Source: Catenulispora pinistramenti (GTDB lineage: Bacteria; Actinomycetota; Actinomycetes; Streptomycetales; Catenulisporaceae). Taken from it: a DNA stretch of 64,000 nt. Under the pieces are notes generated by a model, which was not told the origin of the DNA, did no database searches, and worked only from the letters and a program-made list of their open reading frames with translations. How positions within the stretch are numbered: the stretch's first letter is position 1; the number at the start of each line of letters is the position of its first letter. The position numbers and the translations under genes are program-made. Where the stretch lies: NCBI RefSeq assembly GCF_018274385.1, contig NZ_JAAFYZ010000018.1:16300-80299 (forward strand). The letters run 5' to 3'. This document shows positions 8,206 through 15,810 of the stretch, one piece after another.

Positions 8206-9207
8206 GTGCTGACCGTCTACACGACCGCTCCGTCCTGCGACGGGGTGTCCGGGAGCCGGTTCCGTCGACTGGCCGTCGACGCGGCCCGGTGGACCGAGGC
8301 GGCCGGCTACCGCGGGCTGCTCGTCTACACGGACAACACGCTTGTCGACCCGTGGCAGGTCGCGCAGCTCATGATCGAGCACACCGAGTCGATCGTGCCG
8401 CTGGTCGCGGTACAGCCGCTGTTCCGCCATCCGTTCGACGTGGCGCGGGCGGTCAGCTCGCTCGGCTTCCAGTACGGCCGGCAAGTCGACCTCAACCTGG
8501 TCACCGGCGGTTTCGCCCGGCACATGTACGAGCTGGGCGACACGCTCGACCACGACGGGCGTTACCTGCGGCTGCTCGAGTACGGCCGGATCATCGGGCA
8601 GTTGCTGGCCGGCCGCCCCGCGCTCACTCATCAAGGCGAGTTCTACGATCTGAAGACGGCGCGGCTGACGATCCCACTGCCCGGCGATCTGACCCCGCGT
8701 ACCTACCTGTCGGGCTCATCAGAGGCCTGCATCGAGGCGGCGCGGCTGCTGGGCGCGGCCCGGCTGTTCTACCCGCGGTTCATCGCCGACTATGCCCAGG
8801 CGCCCGACGTCCTGCGCGGCAACGGCATCAGGCTCGGCATCATCGCCCGCGAGAGCACCGAGCAGGCCTGGCGGGTCGCCCACGGCCGCTTTCCCGACGA
8901 CCAGCTGGGCGAACAGCTGCACGACCTGGCCGCCGACGCGGTGGAGTCGGCCTGGCACCGCAAGCTCTCCGCCGAGGCCCAGCGCTCCTCCGCGCCGCGT
9001 GAGGGCTACTGGCTCTACCCGTTCCGCGCGTACAAGACGTTCTGCCCTTACCTGGTCGGCAGTTACCAGGAGGTGGCGCAGCTGTTCGGCCGGTACCTGC
9101 GACTCGGGATCAGTGCCCTGATTCTCGACGTGCCGCACGACGAGGACGATCTGCACCACGCCGGGCGCGCGCTCCGTCTTGCCGAGCGCGCGCACCTGGT
9201 GTCCTGA
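8206..9207 (+). CDS. Luciferase-like (SsuD-type) flavin monooxygenase
   Basis: A 333-residue LLM-class protein with the TIM-barrel pattern of alkanesulfonate-type monooxygenases (AARWTEAAGYRGLLVYTDN, VAVQPLFRHPFDVARAVSSL, VDLNLVTGGFARHMYELGD, TYLSGSSEACIEAARLLGA). The family uses reduced FMN or F420 for oxygenation or redox steps. The likely substrate is a pathway intermediate, perhaps an N- or C-oxidation; that is inference. GTG at 8206 is preceded by AAGGCGG. It sits 41 nt after the 29-residue peptide gene and is convergent with the dioxygenase gene. No separate flavin reductase is seen in the cluster. Confidence 0.8.
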   Translation: MLTVYTTAPSCDGVSGSRFRRLAVDAARWTEAAGYRGLLVYTDNTLVDPWQVAQLMIEHTESIVPLVAVQPLFRHPFDVARAVSSLGFQYGRQVDLNLVTGGFARHMYELGDTLDHDGRYLRLLEYGRIIGQLLAGRPALTHQGEFYDLKTARLTIPLPGDLTPRTYLSGSSEACIEAARLLGAARLFYPRFIADYAQAPDVLRGNGIRLGIIARESTEQAWRVAHGRFPDDQLGEQLHDLAADAVESAWHRKLSAEAQRSSAPREGYWLYPFRAYKTFCPYLVGSYQEVAQLFGRYLRLGISALILDVPHDEDDLHHAGRALRLAERAHLVS

Positions 9208-9208
9208 A

Positions 9209-9231
9209 CGCCGCGCCGGCGCCGGCGTTGT
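9209..9231. terminator. GC-rich palindrome between convergent genes
   Basis: AACGCCG...CGGCGTT arms flank a self-complementary CGCCGGCGC core in the 53-nt gap between the monooxygenase and dioxygenase stops. It is a plausible terminator, but not distinctive in this GC context. Confidence 0.4.
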
Positions 9232-9260
9232 CCCACCGGCGCCGCGTCAGGCGGACGTCC

Positions 9261-10139
9261 TCACTGGCCCGTCGATGTCCTGATCCAGCAGCGGAGCATC
9301 AACCGGCCGCCCTGCTCGTCCTGCTCGTCGGGGAACTCATGCCGCCCGTGGACGAACCGGTGGTTGTCGTTGATCGCGATCTGCCCCGGCGCCAGCCTGC
9401 CCTCGATGTGCAGCCCCTCGTCGGCGAGCGCTTCATCGAGGACGTCCATGGCCTCGATCTCGTCCGCGGCGAGCGGGCGGACGCCGGCGATCCGGTGGCC
9501 GGACTCCACGTAGTCCCGCAAGTAGACAAGCCGGTCCTCGCCCTCATGCCGCTCGACGATCCGGCGGACCACCGTCGCCGTGGGGTCGTCCTCGCGCCGC
9601 TGGTCGAAGTGGAAGTCGCGGCCGAGGGCGGCCGGCAGCCCGGGCATTCGGTGCGTGGCGACCTCCAGTGCGCAGGTCGAGTCCACGAAGACCAGCTCGC
9701 CGCCGCGGGGCGCGGGCCGCACGCACAGCAGCGCCAACACGTCGGGGAGCGGACCGGGGACGGGGACGCCGTCGCTGTGGTAGCTGCCGCCCGAGCGGCT
9801 GTCGGAGTACCGGACGGTCCTCTCCTCGAGGCTGCCCCGGCGGTAGCGGACCTCTCTGACGACCTGGCCGCTGTCTTTTGCCCCCTGCGGCAGGAGCTTG
9901 CCCAGGGCGCCACAGATCGCGAGGAAGACCCGTGACCAGTCCTGCGAAGGCAGCGCGTCCAGCCCGGAAAGCACCACCAGGCCGTCGGTGCGCAGTCGGT
10001 CGGCCACCTGGGCGTTGTCAAGCATCTGCTGTACTTGGTCCCCGCAGGTCTCGGCGGTCGACGCGGCGACGCCGCGCAGAGCGTCGGCGTCGAGAATCGT
10101 CTCGAATTTGGCGAAATCGGTGGCCGAACCGTAGCTCAT
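9261..10139 (-). CDS. TauD/TfdA-family Fe(II)/2-oxoglutarate dioxygenase
   Basis: A 292-residue non-haem iron oxygenase. The facial triad is visible: His121 and Asp123 in GGSYHSDGVP, and the distal His264 in NHRFVHGRHE, followed by the basic 2-oxoglutarate-binding end (RLMLRCWIRTS). The family hydroxylates, desaturates or cleaves C-H positions; in phosphonate pathways TauD-like enzymes often act on hydroxyethylphosphonate or aminoalkylphosphonates. I chose ATG at 10139 for its AAGGGGAAAG ribosome-binding site; the frame extends upstream without support. It follows the methyltransferase gene after a 92-nt gap and is likely co-transcribed with it. Confidence 0.9.
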   Translation of the reverse strand: MSYGSATDFAKFETILDADALRGVAASTAETCGDQVQQMLDNAQVADRLRTDGLVVLSGLDALPSQDWSRVFLAICGALGKLLPQGAKDSGQVVREVRYRRGSLEERTVRYSDSRSGGSYHSDGVPVPGPLPDVLALLCVRPAPRGGELVFVDSTCALEVATHRMPGLPAALGRDFHFDQRREDDPTATVVRRIVERHEGEDRLVYLRDYVESGHRIAGVRPLAADEIEAMDVLDEALADEGLHIEGRLAPGQIAINDNHRFVHGRHEFPDEQDEQGGRLMLRCWIRTSTGQ

Positions 10140-10231
10140 ACTTTCCCCTTTTGCCGGTCGATCGAGGTTCCCTGAAAATGTGGAGGAATCTCTGTGCCGC
10201 CCCCATGGCAACCCTGGGTTGTTCGGCTTTC

Positions 10232-11083
10232 TCAATCAGAATCTCTCCGTACCGCCACAACGGCGACGGTGGTGTAGGGCATGCTGAAACCGCCTCCCAT
10301 CGTGTCGATGACGGTGCCCACCGCGTCCAAGGCCTTCGCCAGTTCCTCGGGCGGAAGCTTCGCGACGGCACCGAAGGTGGGCAGCAGATCCAGCCACTCC
10401 TCGCGCGAGTACCGCTGCTCCCACTCGAAGCGCCACTGTTCGGGTTCGTCGAACCCGCCGGCCTGGCGGATCCCGTCGGCGATGCCGTCGAACAGCGGTT
10501 GGTACAGCTCCGTGGACGGCTTGCGCCGGCCCTCGCCGTCGAGCGTGGAGTGCGGCGCCACCTTTTGGTAGGCCGCCGCGGAACGCGTCGTCCAGGCCGG
10601 AAGGCCTTCCCCGATGGCGTCGGCCAACTGCGGCGGTGTGTGCATCGCGTGGTGGAACGGTGCGAGCAGACCCCCCGGTCTGAGTGCCTGAGCGGCTTTC
10701 GCCACGCCGGCGGCCGGGTCTATCCAGTGCCAGGCCGTCCCGGCGACGACCGCGTCGAACGCCCGGTCCGCGGGCTCCCACGTCTCGAAGGCCGAGACTT
10801 CGACGGGCACGCCGGTGCCGCGGGCGAACCGCGCCAATCCGGCGTCGGGGTCGACGCCGAGGACGGCACATCCGTGTGCCTGGAACTGGCGGGCCTCGAT
10901 GCCGGTGCCGCACCCGGCATTCAAGACTTCGCGTCCCCGCATCGCGGTGACGATACGCGTGATCAGGGCGTCGGGATATACGGGTTTGGAAGAGTCATAA
11001 AGGGCTGCGTCGCCGTCGAAGTGTTTGAAGTCCGGACGCGCAGGCCGCGCCCCTGGCGGAGATGGTGTCTCACCTGTGGCCAT
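10232..11083 (-). CDS. Class I SAM-dependent methyltransferase
   Basis: A Rossmann-fold methyltransferase of about 283 residues. Motif I is VLNAGCGTGIEARQF, the acidic end of strand 2 is VLGVDPDAG, motif II is AFDAVVAGTAWHWID, and motif III is ALRPGGLLAPFHHA. The family resembles small-molecule (trans-aconitate/UbiE-like) methyltransferases; O- or N-methylation of the phosphonate product is inferred. The start is uncertain. ATG 11104 gives 290 residues, but a promoter-like TTGACA...GATAAT overlaps its first codons and points to the second ATG at 11083 and a nearly leaderless mRNA. It is divergent from the PEP mutase gene. Confidence 0.88.
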   Translation of the reverse strand: MATGETPSPPGARPARPDFKHFDGDAALYDSSKPVYPDALITRIVTAMRGREVLNAGCGTGIEARQFQAHGCAVLGVDPDAGLARFARGTGVPVEVSAFETWEPADRAFDAVVAGTAWHWIDPAAGVAKAAQALRPGGLLAPFHHAMHTPPQLADAIGEGLPAWTTRSAAAYQKVAPHSTLDGEGRRKPSTELYQPLFDGIADGIRQAGGFDEPEQWRFEWEQRYSREEWLDLLPTFGAVAKLPPEELAKALDAVGTVIDTMGGGFSMPYTTVAVVAVRRDSD

Positions 11084-11118
11084 GGTCGAATGATTATCGC
11101 GCATAGCGTCCTTGTCAA
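11084..11118 (-). promoter_or_regulatory. Candidate promoter of methyltransferase-dioxygenase operon
   Basis: On the minus strand a perfect TTGACA (11113-11118) is followed by GATAAT (11093-11098), with a 14-nt gap to it or 16 nt to the overlapping TAATCA. It ends 9 nt before the ATG at 11083, so a transcript would begin at or very near the start codon. Confidence 0.45.
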
Positions 11119-11141
11119 CGCAAGCTGCGTCAAAGTCTTTG
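11118..11141. promoter_or_regulatory. Adjacent palindromes upstream of the -35 box
   Basis: Two abutting palindromes, ACGCAAGCTGCGT (11118-11130) and CAAAGTCTTTG (11131-11141), touch the candidate -35 box of the methyltransferase promoter in the divergent region with the PEP mutase gene. They are plausible operators. The rest of 11142-11474 holds no gene that I can support. Confidence 0.4.
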
Positions 11142-11474
11142 CATAGTTCCGCATATTCCGCCGGCGGGTTCTGGTTTCAGCCGGTCATGGCCGGGGCAAA
11201 TCAGGGTTCGTCTACACCGCGGCCCCAGGACCGGCGGGCGCTGGCGAGTCCAGGTGAACAGCCAGTGTATGTCAGAGGTCTGAGAATGGTCTTGACGATG
11301 TCCTGCGATGCTGAGAGTATCTGTGTTCGTACACGTTTGCGGAGTTCGTCCGTACGTACAGCCCTCGCCGGCGGGGGCCGACCGAGCACGAGTCGGCCGG
11401 CTCACCCTCCTGTTCGCAGGGCGCGATGACCGGTGCGATGTCATCCGAGCCGACTACGGGGAGAGCACAAGACT

Positions 11475-12362
11475 GTGGGCAACACACTTCGTCACATGCT
11501 GAGCGGACCGAGCCACTTCCGGATCATGGGAGCGCATGACGGGCTGACCGCGAAGCTCGCCGAGAACGCCGGATTCGAGGCCATCTGGGCCGGCGGCCTC
11601 GGTATCTCCTCGTCCTACCTGGTCCCCGATGCCGGCCTGCTGACGATGACCGAGTTCGTCAACGCCGCCGCGCAGATGCGCGCCGCGTGCACGCTGCCGA
11701 TCATCGCCGACGTGGACGCCGGATTCGGAGACGTCAACGTCGTACGCCGGATGGTGCGGCTCTACGAGGCGGCCGGGATCGACGCGGTCTGCATCGAGGA
11801 CAAGCAGTATCCCAAGCGCAACAGCTTCCGCGGCGGCCAGCACTTGGAGGAGCCGCGGGCGTTCGCCCAGAAGATCGCGACCGCGAAGGCGGCCCAGTGC
11901 GACACCGATTTCGTCGTCGTCGCGCGGCTGGAGTCACTCATCGCCGGGGCCGGTATGGACGACGCGCTCTCGCGTGCCGAGCTCTACCACGACGCGGGCG
12001 CGGACGCGGTGCTCATTCACAGCCGGCTCTCGGACGCCGGCGAGATCCGGGAGTTCTGCCGGCGCTGGCAGGCCACGGGCCGGAATGTGCCCGTGCTGTG
12101 CGTACCCACCACGTACGCGGGCACCACCGCGACGGAGCTGGGCGACATGGGCATCCGCGGCATCATCTACGCCAACCACGCGATCCGGGTCTCCGTCAAG
12201 GCGGTCACCGAGGTGCTGGCGTCCATCGCCAAGCACGACTCGACGGCCCCGATCGAGTACTCGCTGGCCTCCTTGAGCGACCTGTTCGGCCTGATCGGCA
12301 TGAACGACGTGCTGAACGACGTGCCCTGGGAAGGCGCGGCCGACTCGGTCGAAGCGCGCTGA
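11475..12362 (+). CDS. pepM: Phosphoenolpyruvate mutase
   Basis: A 295-residue enzyme of the isocitrate lyase/PEP mutase superfamily. It rearranges PEP to phosphonopyruvate and makes the C-P bond that defines phosphonate biosynthesis. The diagnostic EDK-x5-NS motif is present as EDKQYPKRNS (residues 108-117); lyases of the superfamily lack it. Upstream features are the barrel segment IIADVDAGFGD and the phosphate region FEAIWAGGLGISSS. I chose GTG at 11475 with GGGGAGAG about 10 nt upstream; ATG 11496 is an alternative. It heads a plus-strand run with the SGNH, diiron and carbamoyltransferase genes. Confidence 0.97.
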   Translation: MGNTLRHMLSGPSHFRIMGAHDGLTAKLAENAGFEAIWAGGLGISSSYLVPDAGLLTMTEFVNAAAQMRAACTLPIIADVDAGFGDVNVVRRMVRLYEAAGIDAVCIEDKQYPKRNSFRGGQHLEEPRAFAQKIATAKAAQCDTDFVVVARLESLIAGAGMDDALSRAELYHDAGADAVLIHSRLSDAGEIREFCRRWQATGRNVPVLCVPTTYAGTTATELGDMGIRGIIYANHAIRVSVKAVTEVLASIAKHDSTAPIEYSLASLSDLFGLIGMNDVLNDVPWEGAADSVEAR

Positions 12363-12409
12363 GTCCTCGCCGAGGTCCTCGATTCGGCGAGGACATCGGT
12401 GTCCTCGCC

Positions 12410-13501
12410 ATGCCCGCACTTGCATCCCCACGATCCGAACAGCCGGCGAAACGGGAACCCGTGAAACTCAAGCGATACGAGCTGACCCCGCAGATGCGGG
12501 ACTACGACGACATGAAGGACCCTGGTCAGCGCAATTACCTGCCCTATCTCATGTTCTTCCACCGCACCGACTTCGCGACCCAGGCGGTCAACACCGACCG
12601 GTCCGGCTTCAGGATAAGCACCGGACCCGGCGGGGCCACCGCGTCGGCCGCGGGTCCGCTCCCGCCGGGGCCGGTCCGCATCCTCGCGGGCGGTTCCACC
12701 GCGCTGGGCGTGGGCGCGAGCAGTGACTCGCACACGCTGTCCTCGTTGTTGTGGAGCAAGTACGCGCCCTCGAGGCCGTGGCTGAATTTCGGCAGCTACT
12801 GCTTCACCCCGACGCAAGAGGTGCTGCTGCTCACGCTGTACCGCCACCTGCTCGGCGACATCGATGAGATCGTCATCTTCTCGGGGATCAACGCCGTGGT
12901 GGTGGCCAGGCTGCCCGAATGGCAGCAGGGCGACCACGGCGCGTTCTTCTTCTGCGGCGACTACTTCACGAAGATGGAGGAGCTGCGGGAACAGAGCCGC
13001 GGCGGGTCCAGGCTCTTCGGCCGCCGATCGGGGTCCGACGGCGGCAGACCCACTGTCTCCACGCTCGACGATGTGCGCCGCGACATGCCCACGGTGATCG
13101 ACAGCGCCGCTGAGATGACGATCCGCCAGCTCGACCTCTGGCGCCGCATGGCCGGGCCGGACACGCGAATCTCCTATGTTCTCCAGCCGATGTCGCGATG
13201 GATGGGTAAGCGTCCCGCGCCGCAGGAGAAGACGCTGTTCGAGGAGAACGACCGGATGGCCGAGTTGGGTCCCTGGGACGACGTGTACGGGGACATCGCC
13301 ACCCAGGAGTTCGTGGAGGCGTACGCCAAGTCACTCCGCGTCGGCTGCGAGCAGCAGGGTGTCCGCTTCTTCGACCTGAACCCGGTCGTGGCCGCGGCGA
13401 TCGCCGATCAGGATTGGCTGTTCGTCGACCGCGTCCACTACAACGATGCCGGTCACGACCTCGTCGCCAGGATCACGGCGGAGGCGCTCGAGCTCGCTTA
13501 G
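12410..13501 (+). CDS. SGNH/GDSL-type hydrolase
   Basis: A protein of about 363 residues with SGNH signatures: block I as RILAGGSTALGVGASSDS (Ser nucleophile in GGST) and block V as DRVHYNDAGHDLVARI with the Asp-x2-His pair. Such proteins often sit beside carbamoyltransferase/SxtJ genes, and both occur here (15803 and 17681). The reaction (esterase, deacylase or acyltransferase) cannot be told. ATG 12410 has a weak ribosome-binding site; GTG at 12461 is an alternative. A signal peptide is not evident, so it is probably cytoplasmic. Confidence 0.78.
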   Translation: MPALASPRSEQPAKREPVKLKRYELTPQMRDYDDMKDPGQRNYLPYLMFFHRTDFATQAVNTDRSGFRISTGPGGATASAAGPLPPGPVRILAGGSTALGVGASSDSHTLSSLLWSKYAPSRPWLNFGSYCFTPTQEVLLLTLYRHLLGDIDEIVIFSGINAVVVARLPEWQQGDHGAFFFCGDYFTKMEELREQSRGGSRLFGRRSGSDGGRPTVSTLDDVRRDMPTVIDSAAEMTIRQLDLWRRMAGPDTRISYVLQPMSRWMGKRPAPQEKTLFEENDRMAELGPWDDVYGDIATQEFVEAYAKSLRVGCEQQGVRFFDLNPVVAAAIADQDWLFVDRVHYNDAGHDLVARITAEALELA

Positions 13502-13572
13502 GCCTTCATCCCGAATGAACGCACAGTCGAGTTCCGCGAAGTGCGTGTCCTTGGTCCATGACGGGAGTGGCG

Positions 13573-15810
13573 ATGCCCAAGAACGCGATGTCTGTTGGCG
13601 TGCGAGCGTCCGCCGCGTCCACGCCGGGCGATGGTGGCGGTTCGGCCTTCCGGAGGATCTACGCCCGCGTGGCCGACCCGGAGGCGTTCGTTCCCGCCGG
13701 CGAGTTGGTCGACGTGGTCCGCGCTGAGGTGTCGCGGTCCGCGTTCGGCGGTGAACAGCAGCTTGATACGTTGGTCCGGCAGGCCGCGGACTGGTCCGCG
13801 AGCTCGGCGGAGCACTTCGCGGCTTTGGGGAAGAACGCCGACAGCGAGGGCCGCCGGCTCCTCGCCCGCCGGGCTGCCCTCGGGTGGGCTCCGCTCGGAC
13901 TCGCATCCGGGGCCTGGCTGCAATGGCTGACCAGCCCGGGATCCGGGGACGATCCGCTGTTCCTGCGGGCCCTCGCGCTCTACGCGTCCGACATCGGCGT
14001 CGGTCACCCGGGTGCCGCCCGGGGGAGCGCCTACCTCGGTCTGCTGCGGCAGCTGCGGCTGTCGGAGAACGCGGTCCCCCTGGCTCGGCTGGCCACCGAT
14101 CCGCGCATCAGTGACGAGGCGTTCCGCCTTCCGGCCTTGCTCTTGGTGATGAGCCGGCGCCCCGGCGATTTCTGTGCCGAACTCATCGGTGCGGATCTCT
14201 GCCTGCGTGCGGTGGCGTTTCCGCCGCCGCTCGTCCTTGTCGGACCTGAGGCGCGGGCCGACTGGGAGGCGATCGACTACTCGGGGACCCGAGGCGACGG
14301 CCCTTCGCCGACCGCTCAGTGTGCTGCCATCGCCGATGCCCTCATCCAGGCCGGCCCGGAGTCGCAGGACCGGGTGTACGCGGGCTTCGCCTGGGCGCTG
14401 AGCGCACTGCGCGGCCAGGCTGAGGCGTTGCACGACGAGCTGTCCGCCGCGCTGGATCCCGCCTACGACATGGCGCAGCTGATGATGCTCCGGGCCAGGG
14501 AAGGCTCTGTGTATCACGGACAGGTGATGCTCGAAGAGCGGCCGGTGGCGGCATGGCTGAAGGACTGCCTGCGTGATCCGTACCCATTCCTCGAAGTCCT
14601 GGCGCGCAGCAGGCTGATAAAGCCGGGACGATCGGGCATCAGCCCTCTGATCAACAGTCTGGTCGGCGAACGCGGCCCGATGTTCAGGGTCTTCTCTCCG
14701 GACGACCTCGGCATCATCAGCCGGTGGATCGACTCTCTCGGGGCCGAGACCGGCCCGGGCAGGGCCGCCCGCGACGGGGAGCCGACCGGTTCACGGCCCG
14801 TTCCGGGCCGAGCGGCCGAACCGGACCGGCTGGCGCGGCTTCCGTATCTGCTGACCTCCGCGCCGGTGACCGGAACCGGTCCGAGGGACCTGCGTGAGGC
14901 CTATCACCTGCTGATGATGCGCACCGCCAGCGCCGACCTGCGCGATTGGAGCCTGCGCTACGTCATGGGATGGCTGGGCCGGACGCGGCATCGCATGGGC
15001 CCTGAGTCCGTGTCGCTGCCGCAGCGGTGGAAACCCGAGGGCTTGCGTCCCTGGCTCCAGGCGCAGCACGACGGACACGCCGAGCAGTTCGCTTTGAGCG
15101 CGGAAACCGAGCTGCCGTCGCGGCAGGCCGTGGTGGACGACGCCGTGCAGACGGCTCCGCTCACGTTGATCGACGGAAGCTGGCTCCAGGGCTTCACCGA
15201 CTACGAGCTCGCGTCTTCGGGCATCGGCCACTCGCTGTTCGAGACCTACTGGGACGAGCTCGGCAACGGGGAGCCCAAGCTCAACCATCCCCTGATCTAC
15301 CGTGAGGTCCTGAAGGGGATGGACGTCGACCTGCCGCCCACGGCGTCGCGGGAGTTCGCCGGGTGGCCCGGCTTTCGCGACACATCCTTCGAGCTGCCCG
15401 TCTATTGGCTGTGCATCGGGCGGTTTCCGCGGACGTTCCTGCCCGAGGTGCTCGGCCTCAATCTGGCCATGGAACTGTCCGGCGTGGGCGGCACCTACCG
15501 CAGGGCGGCGATGGCGCTGCGCGAGTACGGCTTCGACACCCGCTTCGTGGACATCCACAACACCATCGACAACGTCGCGACCGGGCATTCCGCGTGGGCG
15601 ACCGACGCGGTCGACACCCTGATGGCGGGCCTGCCGGATTCCTCCGGGCCGGACGGGCGTTCCGAGGTCTGGGAACGGGTGCGGTCCGGGTACCGGTCGC
15701 TCAATCCGCCCCGCGGATTCCTGGCCCGCAGGGCCGGTCACCGCGCGGAGCGCCGGTGGCGGCATACGAAGGCGGTCACATCGGCAGGGGAGGAGTACTT
15801 CGGTGTCTGA
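13573..15810 (+). CDS. Large haem-oxygenase-like diiron oxidase
   Basis: A 745-residue protein whose C-terminal third carries signatures of the haem-oxygenase-like diiron oxidase/iron-containing redox enzyme family. These are LFETYWDELGNGEPKLNHPL (Glu near 557 plus the following His) and the late motif IHNTIDNVATGHSAWATDAV. Relatives carry out N-oxygenation, C-C cleavage or desaturation. The roughly 500 N-terminal residues are helical and not recognised; HDO proteins are usually 250-400 residues long. I chose ATG 13573 because GGGAG lies 5 nt upstream; 13558 is possible. The end overlaps the carbamoyltransferase start by 8 nt. Confidence 0.8.
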   Translation: MPKNAMSVGVRASAASTPGDGGGSAFRRIYARVADPEAFVPAGELVDVVRAEVSRSAFGGEQQLDTLVRQAADWSASSAEHFAALGKNADSEGRRLLARRAALGWAPLGLASGAWLQWLTSPGSGDDPLFLRALALYASDIGVGHPGAARGSAYLGLLRQLRLSENAVPLARLATDPRISDEAFRLPALLLVMSRRPGDFCAELIGADLCLRAVAFPPPLVLVGPEARADWEAIDYSGTRGDGPSPTAQCAAIADALIQAGPESQDRVYAGFAWALSALRGQAEALHDELSAALDPAYDMAQLMMLRAREGSVYHGQVMLEERPVAAWLKDCLRDPYPFLEVLARSRLIKPGRSGISPLINSLVGERGPMFRVFSPDDLGIISRWIDSLGAETGPGRAARDGEPTGSRPVPGRAAEPDRLARLPYLLTSAPVTGTGPRDLREAYHLLMMRTASADLRDWSLRYVMGWLGRTRHRMGPESVSLPQRWKPEGLRPWLQAQHDGHAEQFALSAETELPSRQAVVDDAVQTAPLTLIDGSWLQGFTDYELASSGIGHSLFETYWDELGNGEPKLNHPLIYREVLKGMDVDLPPTASREFAGWPGFRDTSFELPVYWLCIGRFPRTFLPEVLGLNLAMELSGVGGTYRRAAMALREYGFDTRFVDIHNTIDNVATGHSAWATDAVDTLMAGLPDSSGPDGRSEVWERVRSGYRSLNPPRGFLARRAGHRAERRWRHTKAVTSAGEEYFGV

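Noticed and set aside
11687..12409. In-frame upstream extension of the SGNH hydrolase gene
   Set aside because: It overlaps the PEP mutase gene in another frame and has no coding character; the gene starts at 12410 or 12461.
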